Assembly: GCA_009746045.1 (NCBI GenBank)
Contig: RPFO01000645.1
Span: 1,507,193-1,569,085, forward strand
Length of the DNA: 61,893 nucleotides
DNA from: Mesostigma viride
Taxonomy: Eukaryota; Streptophyta; Mesostigmatophyceae; Mesostigmatales; Mesostigmataceae
Reading direction: 5' to 3'
Positions 1 to 11,345 of this stretch are shown here, in pieces. The position numbers and the translations under genes were made by a program. The notes under the pieces are model-generated. The model saw only the letters and a program-made list of their open reading frames with translations. It searched no databases and was not told where the DNA came from. The first letter of the stretch is position 1, and each line of letters opens with the position of its first letter.

Positions 1-151
1 AAAAAAGAAAACTTAAACTACCTAGCTATGGGGGTACTTTGTCCCAACCCAGGTTCACCCTCGGGTTAGTTAAACCATTTCCCCCCTGACCTCCCACACA
101 AGGGTGAGGTCAGTTGATAGCTAAAAGACGAGAGGTAAAAACAGGAGGACG
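1..151 (-). other. 3' flank of DIRS1 pol, cut by window edge
   Basis: This is the stretch downstream of the DIRS1 pol stop codon on the minus strand. In a PAT-type element the B1-A2-B2 repeats would lie here and to the left. No match to the 5' terminal region at 4383-4662 could be made out, so the element is incomplete at the window edge. Confidence 0.4.
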
Positions 152-3082
152 TCAAAACTCGACGCCACCGAAGTGGCGCCGGAAAGCCGCTGGGTCAAAA
201 CCCAGGGCCTGAGCCCAGAGGGCGGGTGGGATGTCGCGCCCCAGGAGGCTGCGGTGGAGGCCAATGTAGCGCGTGACCGAGAGGGCCGAAGCCCACCGGC
301 CGCGCAGCTGGATGGCCTCCGGCGACTCGCCAGCGATGGCGTCGTGCGTCGCCCCCCCATGCCGGAGGCTGTGAAAAGAAAACATCCCTGGGATGCTCAT
401 GCGGGCCTGCACAGCCTCCCACTGCTGCCTAGCCTGGCTGTACGTTAAGCCTCGAAAGAGGAGTGCATCCGGGGGCTGGCCAGCCGTCAGACGTCGCAGG
501 AGCCACAAAGAAAGTGGATCCCGGACGAGGACGTGCTGGGCCGCCCCCTGCGCAGTTTTGGGGTTGCGCAGCACAAGGGCACCGACCATGGGCCCTGGCT
601 CGAGAAGGGGGTGGCCGGGATGAGCCACATCCCGAACCCGCAGCCCTAGCGCCTCGCTAATGCGTAAATACTGCTGGAAAGCAATAATAATCAACGCACT
701 CAAATGCACCTGTCGACGTGAAACTAGCAACAGGGCAGTGAAATAGCAAAGGCGCCAGGGCATAGGCGGAGGGCTGACAGCCGGAACAAGCCGCTGCCAA
801 CCTGCTAGCAGGCGGTCCGCCAGTACCCAATTCCGAACAATGTCGGGGTAGTACAGGTGCAGACAGGCCTTGGCATGCTGGCATAAGGTACGCCCCCGCC
901 CGCCTCTGGCATGGTAGACAGCAGAAATCCACTCACAGAAAATGGCTTCGGCGTCAGCTGGGTCGACAGGGCCAGGTGGCGCCCACGCCACGTAGACAGC
1001 CGCCGCACGTCGGTACGCTGGCAAGGTAGACACAGGGTTGACTGTGCCCTCCAAAAGTGCCAAGTCCCGAGGGCGTCGCGCCCCCTCAGGCCCAGGGTTG
1101 GGATGCACGTCACCACACCGGGTCAAGTCAGGAACCCAAGCGCCACGCCGACTGGCCTTGTCAGCTGGGTTGTGGTCGGTAGCCACCCAGACCCAGTGGC
1201 TCTGCATGTCGCCAGCCAGTGACAGAGCGCAGTAGCGTCGAACCAGCTGGTTGAGACGGTAGGAAGACGACCGCCCTCTGACAAACGCCCCCACCACAGC
1301 ACTGGAGTCTACGAGCCGGACGACTCGCTTACCCCGACACGCCTTGGTCCGGCACGACCACTCGACCCCCTGTGTCGCAGCAATCGCCTCCTTGACGTTG
1401 ATGTGGTTAGGCTGCCCCCGCCACCGGTAGGACAGTGCCGTACGCCAGTGGCCACTATCCAGCAGGCTGTAGTCCCCCTCCTCCATGCGCTCCAGGTCCC
1501 AGTCCTCCCCAGACGTTAAAGCTGTCGTCCGCCACCCCCGCGCTTCGCGCCGGGTCGCCAGCCGGGCACAATCGGCCCCAGGCAGGTCCCTGTAGACCAC
1601 CCCACCGCCGGAGCCGCTCGCATCACTTGCGACGACCCGGTCAGAAAGGGGCCGGGCCCTGGCCGCCCTCAAAAAGGGGGCCAGGTCGATCGCCGCCTGA
1701 AGCTCCTGGCGGGCCCCCGCAGGGAGGCGCCAGCGGCGCCCAGGCAGGGAGGCATTCATGGCTGCTAGCAGCCGGTACGTCTCAGACCACACCGAAAGCA
1801 TGGGGCGGCACAGCAGATGCATCCACACCCACTTCCCAAGCACAGAACTAAGTTCGCGGTAGTATGTAAACCCGCGATCTAAGATTCTATGAGTAGCGGC
1901 GATAACTGCCACCACACGCTCAGGAACAGGCACCACGTCACCATCCCTTTGGTGAATGACCCCCACCGCCTGCACACCAGTCTGCTCTGCTGTCGCCCGT
2001 ACCACCTTGTCAGACTTCTGCACCAGCCCAACAGCGGCGTAGGCAGCCTGAACACGATCTAGCTGCTGATTCACCCCATCCACCGACGCACAGTGGGTGA
2101 AATGGAGGTCATCGATCGTCACAGCATGCATACCTTCCAGATCCTGCCGAGATTCGAAGCACGGCGAGGGCGCCAAGGGCGCAGCAGGGTCCTCCTCCAG
2201 CCTCAGCCGGACGGTCTCCCCCGCCTCGTTGGCCTCCGCCACCAGGATCAGCGCGGACATGTTGATGCTCAGCCCACGACTAGCCTCCAACGGCGGCTTG
2301 GGGCCACAGCGGTACAACACAGACTGATGCACACACTGGGCCACCGCGACGGCCAGCTTGTTGCCCATTGGCCAGCACAACATCCACGGCCACACCTTCC
2401 GACGAGCCCCACTCAGGCCCACCAGATCCGACCACACCGGCATCCACGCACAGTACCGCCGCATCCAAACTGGCAGGCGGAGTCTGTTGTAGTACGAATC
2501 CAAATCTGATACGCCCCCAAAAACATCCTCCCCAGCGCGCGTGGGCAAATCGCAAATCACGCCAAGGTGTGGTAAAAAAGCGGGCATAGGATCAGGTAGT
2601 GGCATGTTGCCACGCCGGTTGTCCACAATCAGCCGTATACGGCCGTCGGGCTTTCCGACCCCAAAAGTACCGTTCACCATAGGCGGCTCCTCCTCAAAAA
2701 ATCCACCCAAAATCCCCCTCTCCACACACACCGTGCAAACCCGCGCGAACTCCTCCATGCTACACCCCCGCGAGATCCGCATCGACTTCTGCAAGATCCG
2801 CTCTGCTGGGCTCAGCGTCCGTACCATCCTACTCTCATCATTCAAAATTGCTCCCCAAGAGGGGGGTAGTAAGTTCAGCACATCCACTTGGCCACCTTCC
2901 CCCGGACCAGGCAAAGCCAAGCGTGCGGCCACTAACGGTTCGTAAGGGGCTCCTTCAGCATATTCACCCCCATCCACTACAGATCCTGCCATTGCCGCTA
3001 CGGAACCACCGTTCCGGCGGACAAAGGACCTGCAAGCATCATCGATCCCATCTAGGGCCGCCTGCTGCAGAGGCCCGGGCAC
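152..3082 (-). CDS. DIRS1 pol: reverse transcriptase - RNase H - 2A-like - tyrosine recombinase
   Basis: An intact 976-residue polyprotein of a DIRS-order retroelement. It would copy the element RNA into DNA (RT plus RNase H) and integrate a circular product with a tyrosine recombinase instead of a DDE integrase. RT motifs seen: A as SDLDSYY (about 192-198), B as WPMGN (237-241), C as TIDD (322-325). RNase H-like segments: VVASDAS (about 483), RLVDSSA (about 589) and DHNPADKASR (about 637). Residues 657-665 read GDVHPNPGP, a 2A-like ribosome-skipping motif, placed exactly between RNase H and the recombinase. Recombinase catalytic residues: Arg807 in YLRISEAL, His904 and Arg907 in HSLRHGG, Trp930 in RGRW, Tyr939 in TRYIGLHR. 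The set is complete, so the element could be active. It lies 197 bp downstream of its gag-like ORF on the same strand. Family assignment is secure; the exact start codon is not. Confidence 0.93.
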   Translation of the reverse strand: MPGPLQQAALDGIDDACRSFVRRNGGSVAAMAGSVVDGGEYAEGAPYEPLVAARLALPGPGEGGQVDVLNLLPPSWGAILNDESRMVRTLSPAERILQKSMRISRGCSMEEFARVCTVCVERGILGGFFEEEPPMVNGTFGVGKPDGRIRLIVDNRRGNMPLPDPMPAFLPHLGVICDLPTRAGEDVFGGVSDLDSYYNRLRLPVWMRRYCAWMPVWSDLVGLSGARRKVWPWMLCWPMGNKLAVAVAQCVHQSVLYRCGPKPPLEASRGLSINMSALILVAEANEAGETVRLRLEEDPAAPLAPSPCFESRQDLEGMHAVTIDDLHFTHCASVDGVNQQLDRVQAAYAAVGLVQKSDKVVRATAEQTGVQAVGVIHQRDGDVVPVPERVVAVIAATHRILDRGFTYYRELSSVLGKWVWMHLLCRPMLSVWSETYRLLAAMNASLPGRRWRLPAGARQELQAAIDLAPFLRAARARPLSDRVVASDASGSGGGVVYRDLPGADCARLATRREARGWRTTALTSGEDWDLERMEEGDYSLLDSGHWRTALSYRWRGQPNHINVKEAIAATQGVEWSCRTKACRGKRVVRLVDSSAVVGAFVRGRSSSYRLNQLVRRYCALSLAGDMQSHWVWVATDHNPADKASRRGAWVPDLTRCGDVHPNPGPEGARRPRDLALLEGTVNPVSTLPAYRRAAAVYVAWAPPGPVDPADAEAIFCEWISAVYHARGGRGRTLCQHAKACLHLYYPDIVRNWVLADRLLAGWQRLVPAVSPPPMPWRLCYFTALLLVSRRQVHLSALIIIAFQQYLRISEALGLRVRDVAHPGHPLLEPGPMVGALVLRNPKTAQGAAQHVLVRDPLSLWLLRRLTAGQPPDALLFRGLTYSQARQQWEAVQARMSIPGMFSFHSLRHGGATHDAIAGESPEAIQLRGRWASALSVTRYIGLHRSLLGRDIPPALWAQALGFDPAAFRRHFGGVEF

Positions 3083-3278
3083 ACGGGCTGAATCTACAGC
3101 AGGCGGGTCTCGCCCCCCCCCCCCATCCAGTTTAACGCCCTAACCGTCTGACAGGCTAGTGTGCGAGCATTAAAAGCCCGACTCATCCTATCGCGCCTAC
3201 GGCCTGAGCGTACCTGCTGCCACCAGTCACGAGGTGGCAGGGGTGCTGGAAGAGGTAGTGGAAGAAGGCACCGCTCCC

Positions 3279-4382
3279 TCACTTGTTGTTGTTGGACGGG
3301 CCGCCCTGCCCCTTCTTGCCGGGACCCTGCTCCAGCTTGTGCTGCAGCTTCCCCATGCTCATCGCCGCCCGCACCGCCGGAGACGCCAGCATTGCTCCAC
3401 CCTCCTGGAATGGCAGCATTGCCGACGGCGTCCCCTTCCAACCCGTCGACCCCACATCCACCAGCTGGCATGCCGTGATCAGCTTTGCCAGGTACTCGGC
3501 TGCTGCCAGCTCCAGAATTACTTCGGAGCGTGGCGTGGCCCAGTAGCCAAATTCTGTCACCATCGTGTCCAGAATTCCTGCCATCTGCAGGAGCAGCATC
3601 CGCCTCTCCCCGCTGGCTGAGCTGCCGTGCATCGTCAGCATTAACGATGCACGGATGGACTTCCCCCCCACGCTCTCCGCGTAGTCCAGCATTCCCGGCA
3701 GCACCGCCTCCAGCATGTTGCTCACCAGCACCGGCACTGCATGCCCACTCAGCGCCACCCCCTTCGTGCGCGCCAGCCTGCCAGCAGTCGTCGCTGCGGC
3801 TGGGCTTGCAGCTGCTGGAGTCTTTGCCTGGTCCAGCAGCTTCGACATAGCCGATATTAGGTCGCCAATATCTCCGCCAGTGCGGGCGTTGCCCGGCCGG
3901 GATGGAAGCCCTCCAGCTGGCGTTGCATAGCCCGTCTCGGTCCCCAGCAGCCGACCTAGGTTTCGGTCCAGGTCCGCCACAGCCTGGTCGATCGCCCCAG
4001 GAGCGCCATCGTCCTCCCCAGCGCCCGCTCCACCATGCCCCGCCCCTCCGCTTCCACCTGCCGAAGGGGGAACACCCCCCGTTCCCACCGCACCTGCTGA
4101 CACTGGTGGGTCCGGCTCTGCAATAGCCTCCCCCAGTTGCGCTGCTAGCACATCGGCCAGGGCCTCCTCCCCATCCCAGTCGCTGACAAACCCCCGTTCC
4201 TCCAGGACGTCCATGACGTTCTTGGCACGCCCCGGAGTGAGCTTCTGGATCCGCTCTAGCCAGTTCCCCTCCCCTAGGATCTTCTGAACCGCAGTGGCGG
4301 CCTCCTTTGGGGTGCATCCCTCCTTGGCTGCTTGCTTGAGTTTCGCTAGGAAATTCCGGTCTGGGGCTGTCACTGTGGACAT
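3279..4382 (-). CDS. DIRS1 gag-like protein
   Basis: A 367-residue ORF directly upstream of DIRS1 pol, the usual position of the structural (gag-like) ORF of DIRS elements. No zinc knuckle is seen. The C-terminal 130 or so residues are clearly homologous to the C-terminus of the corresponding DIRS2 ORF (17513-18571): both have an (A/V)EYL block, a GGWK or TGWK block, then a run ending in short Gln/Lys-rich tails. The middle is Gly/Ala-rich and low-complexity. The start at 4382 is the first ATG after the 5' terminal region. The role as an RNA-packaging or particle protein is inferred from position, not from a recognised domain. Confidence 0.75.
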   Translation of the reverse strand: MSTVTAPDRNFLAKLKQAAKEGCTPKEAATAVQKILGEGNWLERIQKLTPGRAKNVMDVLEERGFVSDWDGEEALADVLAAQLGEAIAEPDPPVSAGAVGTGGVPPSAGGSGGAGHGGAGAGEDDGAPGAIDQAVADLDRNLGRLLGTETGYATPAGGLPSRPGNARTGGDIGDLISAMSKLLDQAKTPAAASPAAATTAGRLARTKGVALSGHAVPVLVSNMLEAVLPGMLDYAESVGGKSIRASLMLTMHGSSASGERRMLLLQMAGILDTMVTEFGYWATPRSEVILELAAAEYLAKLITACQLVDVGSTGWKGTPSAMLPFQEGGAMLASPAVRAAMSMGKLQHKLEQGPGKKGQGGPSNNNK

Positions 4383-4662
4383 GGTAGGTTATACTGCTTG
4401 ATGTGTTATCTTGCGTTTTGTTTTTTGTGTTGTGGTCACGTGAGGTTCTCAGGCAAAAGAAAACAACCTGCTTCCCTAGAATGGAAGCCCACCCTTTATA
4501 GCAACCACCTCTCCAGCCAACCCCTACCTGGGTGGCTGGGGTACGGGTGCCAGCACAAAAAATATTTTTTCTAAAATTATTTTTTCTTTTGGTGCTATAC
4601 GGCGTTGCATTCTCCGCTCAGCAGGTTAGTCATAGATAAAATGAGCATAGCTCACCAATTGA
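4383..4662 (-). repeat. DIRS1 5' terminal region (A1-like) and leader
   Basis: The region between the gag-like start and the satellite. Read on the minus strand, the element begins at about 4662 with GGTGAGCTATGCTCATTTTA followed by TCTATGAC. This matches the first bases of short element A (GCTGAGCTTCGCTCATTTTA, then TATATGAC). Both starts form a small hairpin, GAGC-NNN-GCTC, with different loops, a plausible recombinase-binding structure. A T-rich tract, as at the end of A repeats in other elements here, occurs around 4460-4475. Promoter function is likely but no specific signal was identified. Confidence 0.6.
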
Positions 4663-6378
4663 CATCCATGTACGTAGGCCAGCCATGGAGACACCATGGG
4701 AGCCTGAATCCTCCTTATTAATTACATGAATGCCAACCATGTACGTAGACAAGCCATGATGAGTACACCATGGGAGCCTGAATCCTCATCATTTTTTTTC
4801 TGAGACATCCATGTACGTAGACGGGCCATGATGACACCATGGGAGCCTGAATCCTCATCATTTTTTTTATGAGACATCCATGTACGTAGGCCAGCCATGA
4901 TGACACCAATGGAGCCTGAATCCTCATCATTAAATACATACATGCCATCCATGTACGTAGACAGGCCATGATGACACCATGGGAGCCTGAATCCTCATCA
5001 TTTACTATTCCTTGACATCCATGTACGTAGACGGGCCATGATGACACCATGGGAGCCTGAATCCTCATCATTTTTTTTTCTTTGACATCCATGTACATAC
5101 GTAGGCCAGCCATGATGACACCATGGGAGCCTGAATCCTCATCATTAATTACATGTACATGCCATCCATGTACGTAGACGGGCCATGATGACACCAATGG
5201 AGCCTGAATCCTCTTCATTTTTTTTATGAGAGGATTCAGGTTACATAAATGCCAACCATGTAGGTAGACAAGCCATGATGACACCATGGGAGCCTGAATC
5301 CTCATCATTACTTACATAAATGCCATCCATGTACGTAGACGGGCCATGATGACCCCATGGGAGCCTAAATCCTCATCATTAATTACAAAATCGCCATCCA
5401 TGTACGTAGACGGGCCATGATGACACCATGGGAGCCTGAATCCTCATCATTTACTATTCCTTGACATCCATGTACGTAGACGGGCCATGATGACACCATG
5501 GGAGCCTGAATCCTCATCATTAATTACATAAATGCCATTCATGTACGTACACGGGCCATGATGACACCCTGGGAGCCTGAATCCTCATCATTAATTACAT
5601 AAATGCCATCCATGTACGTACACGGGCCATGATGACACCATGGGAGCCTGAATCCTCATCATGATGCAATAATTACATAAATGCCATCCATGTACGTAGA
5701 CGGGCCATGATGACACCATGGGAGCCTGAATCCTCATCATTTACTATTCCTTGACATCCATGTACGTAGACGGGCCATGATGACACCATGGGAGCCTGAA
5801 TCCTCATCATTAATTACATAAATGCCATTCATGTACGTACACGGGCCATGATGACACCATGGGAGCCTGAATCCTCATCATTAATTACATAAATGCCATC
5901 CATGTACGTAGACGGGCCATGATGACACCATGGGAGCCTGAATCCTCATCAATAATTACATAAATGCCATCCATGTACGTAGACGGGCCATGATGACACC
6001 ATGGGAGCCTGAATCCTCATCATTAAATACATAAATGCCAACCATGTACGTAGACGGGCCATGGAGACACCATGGGAGCCTGAATCCTCATCATTTACTA
6101 TTCCTTGACATCCATGTACGTAGACGGGCCATGATGACACCATGGGAGCCTGAATCCTCATCATTTACTATTCCTTGACATCCATGTACGTAGGCCAGCC
6201 ATGGAGACACCATGGGAGCCTGAATCCTCCTTATTAATTACATGAATGCCAACCATGTACGTAGACAAGCCATGATGACACCATGGGAGCCTGAATCCTC
6301 ATCGTTAATTACATACATGCCATCCATGTACGTACACGGGCCATGATGACACCATGGGAGCCTGAACCCTCATCATTT
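4663..6378 (+). repeat. Satellite array block 1
   Basis: Tandem units of roughly 55-80 bp, each containing CATCCATGTACGTAGACGGG, then CCATGATGACACCATGGGAG, then CCTGAATCCTCATCATT, joined by one of several alternative linkers (TTACTATTCCTTGA, TAATTACATAAATGC, or T-rich). The unit contains the palindromes CCATGG and GTAC. Long minus-strand reading frames run through the array only because stops are rare in the unit; they are not genes. The block ends where element A is inserted at ATTT (6375-6378). Confidence 0.95.
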
Positions 6379-6742
6379 GCTGAGCTTCGCTCATTTTATA
6401 TATGACGCGTGGACGGGCTCAAAGGGGACCGACCTGCCGTAGGTAGCGTAAGACTAGCGCTTGTCACGAGGGTACTGCACCGGCCGGCCCTTTTTGTGCC
6501 TAGGCTGAGTGTGGTCCCGGAGTGCAGGCCTAGGTAGCTTCTAACGTACGTCACTAGACCTTGTTACCTGCGCCAGCCGCCAGGCGTGGCGCAACTGACA
6601 GTTGCTGCAACATTGATTGCAACAGTGATTGGCAGTCAGTACACCTTGTACCTGCGCCAGCCGGCAGGCCTGCGTGGCGCAATGTGAATGATAGTCAGTA
6701 CTTAGAGTGGTGTAGGGGACGTAGGGAGGCCTCTTTTCAGCT
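6379..6742 (+). repeat. Element A, A1 repeat
   Basis: First copy of the A repeat, 364 bp, starting GCTGAGCTTCGCTCATTTTA and ending CTTTTCAGCT. The second copy is at 7975-8310 (336 bp, one 28-bp internal deletion). Confidence 0.9.
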
Positions 6743-7782
6743 TCGCAACTTGATCCCAGCATTTGCTGGCAAGGTCGGCTGGCCGCTATGGCGGCTGCGC
6801 TGAATGTAAGACGATGCTATCGGCCTCTCCGGGCGTGGAGAGGCCTGGAATAAAATTCTTTATGTTCGCCACCCACCGTTACAGGCCACGGTAATGGTTG
6901 TTGGGTGGGGGGCTCTACGTTTTGAGTAAAATGGTGTGATTTCCGGCGCTGGGCCCACTGACGATTCCCCTCTACCCCTGGGTGCGGCAAGCGGCTTCCT
7001 GACACTGGGGAAGCTGCGATTTTAGTCGGACAACGTCAGGGAAGGAGCCATACAGGCCAGGGCCAGCGGCTACGGTGGAAAGAATCACAGGTGGAGGCGA
7101 ATCTGCCTTAAACGTGGAGATGGCTAGCGCGGGGTGCCAGGGTAGCCCATAACTGCCAGGAGCCTGACAGCGGACCCGATCTTTCGGCCTGTGGCCAGAC
7201 GGGAGTTTCGGGGAGGATGCGGGGCTGGAGCGAATCTTGGTGGGAGGAGCGCGCTCTTCATCATTGCCCAGTTTTTCAGCAAAGAATGTTCGCCTGGCGG
7301 GGCTGAAATTCTTGCTGTTTTATCGCCTTGTTTTTTATCCTGTATGATGCATTATAGGAAAAGCGATAAAGAGTTCGGTTCAGCCAGGGGGCATATCTAT
7401 GCCATAAAAAATTTCCTACAACAACACAAGCCCTGGTCAGGGCCTTGGCTAAGCAGTTTCCAAGCCAAGGCCTTGGTAGGGTAGAGGGCCTATCGCCACA
7501 AAGGTTTCAATGCCGGGAAATCCCAGCCTCGGGGGTGGGGCTGGTGATGGGTCCTGGGCTTGTGAGAGACGGTCCGGGGGCGTAAGGCCTAATGAGCAGC
7601 CGCTGGAAACCGCCCCCTAACGGGGGGAACGACATGGGTGCCGCCCTGCGTCCGCCGGAAAACCGTAGCGGCCACACGGGGGCGGCAGTACAGCCGTGGC
7701 AGCGTGCAGGAGGGGGGCCATGGGCGGAAAGAAAATCGGCACCAAGGTTGGCGACAGCCTTGGTGGCCAAGAAGGAGGTGTG

Positions 7783-7970
7783 GGGGCAACACCTTGTGTT
7801 CGAGTATGCTGGGCCCCCAGCATGGTGCTACAATAACCAACTTGATAATGATGTGCACTGAGTTTGAAGGTGTGGTATAGGCTGTCCGTATAAAGCCTAG
7901 CACACAAAAATGTAAAATAAATGTTTCTCTTGGTGGGAAGGAACTCCAATGGACCAAAAACAAGAAATGT
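7783..7970 (+). repeat. Element A, B1 repeat
   Basis: 188 bp, repeated at 8338-8525 with only a base or two different. It contains AATAAA and ends AAGAAATGT directly before the ATTT core. Confidence 0.9.
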
Positions 7971-7974
7971 ATTT

Positions 7975-8525
7975 GCTGAGCTTCGCTCATTTTATATATG
8001 ACGCGTGGACGGGCTCAAAGGGGACCGACCTGCCGTAGGTAGCGTAAGACTAGCGCTTGTCACGAGGGTACTGCACCGGCCGGCCCTTTTTGTGCCTAGG
8101 CTGAGTGTGGTCCCGGAGTGCAGGCCTAGGTAGCTTCTAACGTACGTCACTAGACCTTGTTACCTGCGCCAGCCGCCAGGCGTGGCGCAACTGTGATTGG
8201 CAGTCAGTACACCTTGTACCTGCGCCAGCCGGCAGGCCTGCGTGGCGCAATGTGAATGATAGTCAGTACTTAGAGTGGTGTAGGGGACGTAGGGAGGCCT
8301 CTTTTCAGCTCCCACCCACCCACCCACGCTGCTAAGAGGGGCAACACCTTGTGTACGAGTATGCTGGGCCCCCAGCATGGTGCTACAATAACCAACTTGA
8401 TAATGATGTGCACTGAGTTTGAAGGTGTGGTATAGGCTGTCCGTATAAAGCCTAGCACACAAAAATGTAAAATAAATGTTTCTCTTGGTGGGAAGGAACT
8501 CCAATGGACCAAAAACAAGAAATGT
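7975..8525 (+). repeat. Element A, A2-linker-B2 unit
   Basis: A2 (7975-8310) is joined to B2 (8338-8525) by a 27-bp linker that starts with CCCACCCACCCACCC (8311-8325). The linker is absent at the A1/internal and internal/B1 boundaries of the same element. Confidence 0.9.
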
Positions 8526-10904
8526 ATTTACTATTCCTTGACATCCATGTACGTAGGCCAGCCATGATGACACCATGGGAGCCTGAATCCTCATCATTTT
8601 TTTTCTGAGACATCCATGTACGTAGGCCAGCCATGATGACACCATGGGAGCCTGAATCCTCATCATTAAATACATACATGCCATCCATGTACGTAGACAG
8701 GCCATGATGACACCATGGGAGCCTGAATCCTCATCATTTACTATTCCTTGACATCCATGTACGTAGACGGGCCATGATGACACCATGGGAGCCTGAATCC
8801 TCATCATTTTTTTTTCTTTGACATCCATGTACATACGTAGGCCAGCCATGATGACACCAATGGAGCCTGAATCCTCATCATTAATTACATAGATGCCATC
8901 CATGTACGTAGACAGGCCATGACATCTGACACCATGGGAGCCTGAATCCTCATCATTTACTATTCCTTGACATCCATGTACGTAGACGGGCCATGATGAC
9001 ACCATGGGAGCCTGAATCCTCATCATTTTTTTTTCTTTGACATCCATGTACATACGTAGGCCAGCCATGATGACACCATGGGAGCCTGAATCCTCATCAT
9101 TAATTACATGTACATGCCATCCATGTACGTAGACGGGCCATGATGACACCAATGGAGCCTGAATCCTCTTCATTTTTTTTATGAGAGGATTCAGGTTACA
9201 TAAATGCCAACCATGTAGGTAGACAAGCCATGATGACACCATGGGAGCCTGAATCCTCATCATTACTTACATAAATGCCATGCATGTACGTAGACGGGCC
9301 ATGATGACCCCATGGGAGCCTAAATCCTCATCATTAATTACAAAATCGCCATCCATGTACGTAGACGGGCCATGATGACACCATGGGAGCCTGAATCCTC
9401 ATCATTTACTATTCCTTGACATCCATGTACGTAGACGGGCCATGATGACACCATGGGAGCCTGAATCCTCATCATTAATTACATAAATGCCATTCATGTA
9501 CGTACACGGGCCATGATGACACCCTGGGAGCCTGAATCCTCATCATTAATTACATAAATGCCATCCATGTACGTACACGGGCCATGATGACACCATGGGA
9601 GCCTGAATCCTCATCAATAATTACATAAATGCCATCCATGTACGTAGACGGGCCATGATGACACCATGGGAGCCTGAATCCTCATCATTTACTATTCCTT
9701 GACATCCATGTACGTAGACGGGCCATGATGACACCATGGGAGCCTGAATCCTCATCATTAATTACATAAATGCCATTCATGTACGTACACGGGCCATGAT
9801 GACACCATGGGAGCCTGAATCCTCATCATTAATTACATAAATGCCATCCATGTACGTACACGGGCCATGATGACACCATGGGAGCCTGAATCCTCATCAA
9901 TAATTACATAAATGCCATCCATGTACGTAGACGGGCCATGATGACACCATGGGAGCCTGAATCCTCATCATTAAATACATACATGCCAACCATGTACGTA
10001 GACGGGCCATGGAGACACCATGGGAGCCTGAATCCTCATCATTTACTATTCCTTGACATCCATGTACGTAGACGGGCCATGATGACACCATGGGAGCCTG
10101 AATCCTCATCATTTACTATTCCTTGACATCCATGTACGTAGGCCAGCCATGGAGACACCATGGGAGCCTGAATCCTCCTTATTAATTACATGAATGCCAA
10201 CCATGTACGTAGACAAGCCATGATGACACCATGGGAGCCTGAATCCTCATCGTTAATTACATACATGCCATCCATGTACGTACACGGGCCATGATGACAC
10301 CATGGGAGCCTGAACCCTCATCATTTACTATTCCTTGACATCCATGTACGTAGGCCAGCCATGGAGACACCATGGGAGCCTGAATCCTCCTTATTAATTA
10401 CATGAATGCCAACCATGTACGTAGACAAGCCATGATGACACCATGGGAGCCTGAATCCTCATCGTTAATTACATACATGCCATCCATGTACGTACACGGG
10501 CCATGATGACACCATGGGAGCCTGAACCCTCATCATTTACTATTCCTTGACATCCATGTACGTAGGCCAGCCATGATGACACCATGGGAGCCTGAATCCT
10601 CATCATTTTTTTTCTGAGACATCCATGTACGTAGGCCAGCCATGATGACACCATGGGAGCCTGAATCCTCATCATTAAATACATACATGCCATCCATGTA
10701 CGTAGACAGGCCATGATGACACCATGGGAGCCTGAATCCTCATCATTTACTATTCCTTGACATCCATGTACGTAGACGGGCCATGATGACACCATGGGAG
10801 CCTGAATCCTCATCATTTTTTTTTCTTTGACATCCATGTACATACGTAGGCCAGCCATGATGACACCAATGGAGCCTGAATCCTCATCATTAATTACATA
10901 GATG
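8526..10904 (+). repeat. Satellite array block 2
   Basis: Continuation of the same satellite after element A. It includes a long segmental duplication of part of block 1: the order of unit variants at about 9100-10320 follows that at about 5160-6370. It ends at a palindromic insertion. Confidence 0.95.
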
Positions 10905-11345
10905 CCGAATTAACTTGGGTGCTCGGAAGTGGTTATTCCGGGCAAAATAGTGTTACGGACCGATTTGCCTCAGGCGGCAAAAGGTTCCGGCACTATTTAA
11001 CGTAACTAAAACCTGTGCACCTTGGAGGTCAGGGGTTCGAATCCTCACTGAGGCAACTCCGGCGCATTTAGTGGTGCGTGCTCAGCGGCCTAGGCGGATG
11101 TCTCGGGCTCTTCGTCCCCCCTCCACGAGGCCAGGTTTTAGTTACGTTAAATAGTGCCGGAACCTTTTGCCGCCTGAGGCAAATCGGTCCGTAACACTAT
11201 TTTGCCCGGAATAACCACTTCCGAGCACCCAAGTTAATTCGGCCGAATTAACTTGGGTGCTCGGAAGTGGTTATTCCGGGCAAAATAGTGTTACGGACCG
11301 ATTTGCCTCAGGCGGCAAAAGGTTCCGGCACTATTTAACGTAACT
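10905..11345. mobile_element. Palindromic element with tRNA B-box-like segment
   Basis: One arm (about 10908-11007) is followed by a 130-bp spacer, then the inverse arm (about 11138-11240) fused to a second direct arm (11242-11345), making a full hairpin of about 205 bp. Arms end in AGTTACGTTAAATAGTGCCG. The spacer contains GGGGTTCGAATCC (about 11032-11044), like the B box/T-arm of a tRNA gene. The left hairpin seems to have lost its outer half. Short GCC sequences flank the insertion in the satellite. Arm sequence is related to the larger element at 18976-20011. Confidence 0.75.

Larger units (their letters stand above)
6379..8525 (+). mobile_element. Short element A: non-autonomous split-direct-repeat (PAT-type) retroelement
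   Basis: Order: A1 (6379-6742), internal (6743-7782), B1 (7783-7970), ATTT, A2 (7975-8310), linker (8311-8337), B2 (8338-8525). A2 equals A1 apart from a 28-bp deletion; B1 and B2 are both 188 bp. ATTT is present before A1, between B1 and A2, and after B2, as expected if a circle with an ATTT crossover site recombined into ATTT of the satellite. No protein is encoded in the internal part, so mobility must be supplied in trans. Its 5' end matches DIRS1, the likely partner. The B repeat carries AATAAA (about 7917), a candidate polyadenylation signal. Confidence 0.85.

Noticed and set aside
3094-4317. 407-codon minus frame overlapping the DIRS1 gag-like ORF
   Set aside because: Shadow frame of a G+C-rich gene; the 3279-4382 frame shows homology to the DIRS2 gag-like ORF, this one does not.
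4700-6370. Possible CRISPR array in the regularly repeated satellite
   Set aside because: Spacers are themselves a few recurring linkers, units vary in length, there is no cas gene, and the context is eukaryotic.
8160-9263. Minus-strand frame of 367 codons with repeated MMRIQAPMVSSWPVYVHG
   Set aside because: It is the translation of the satellite and crosses into element A repeats; unit length varies and the frame is open only because the unit lacks stops.
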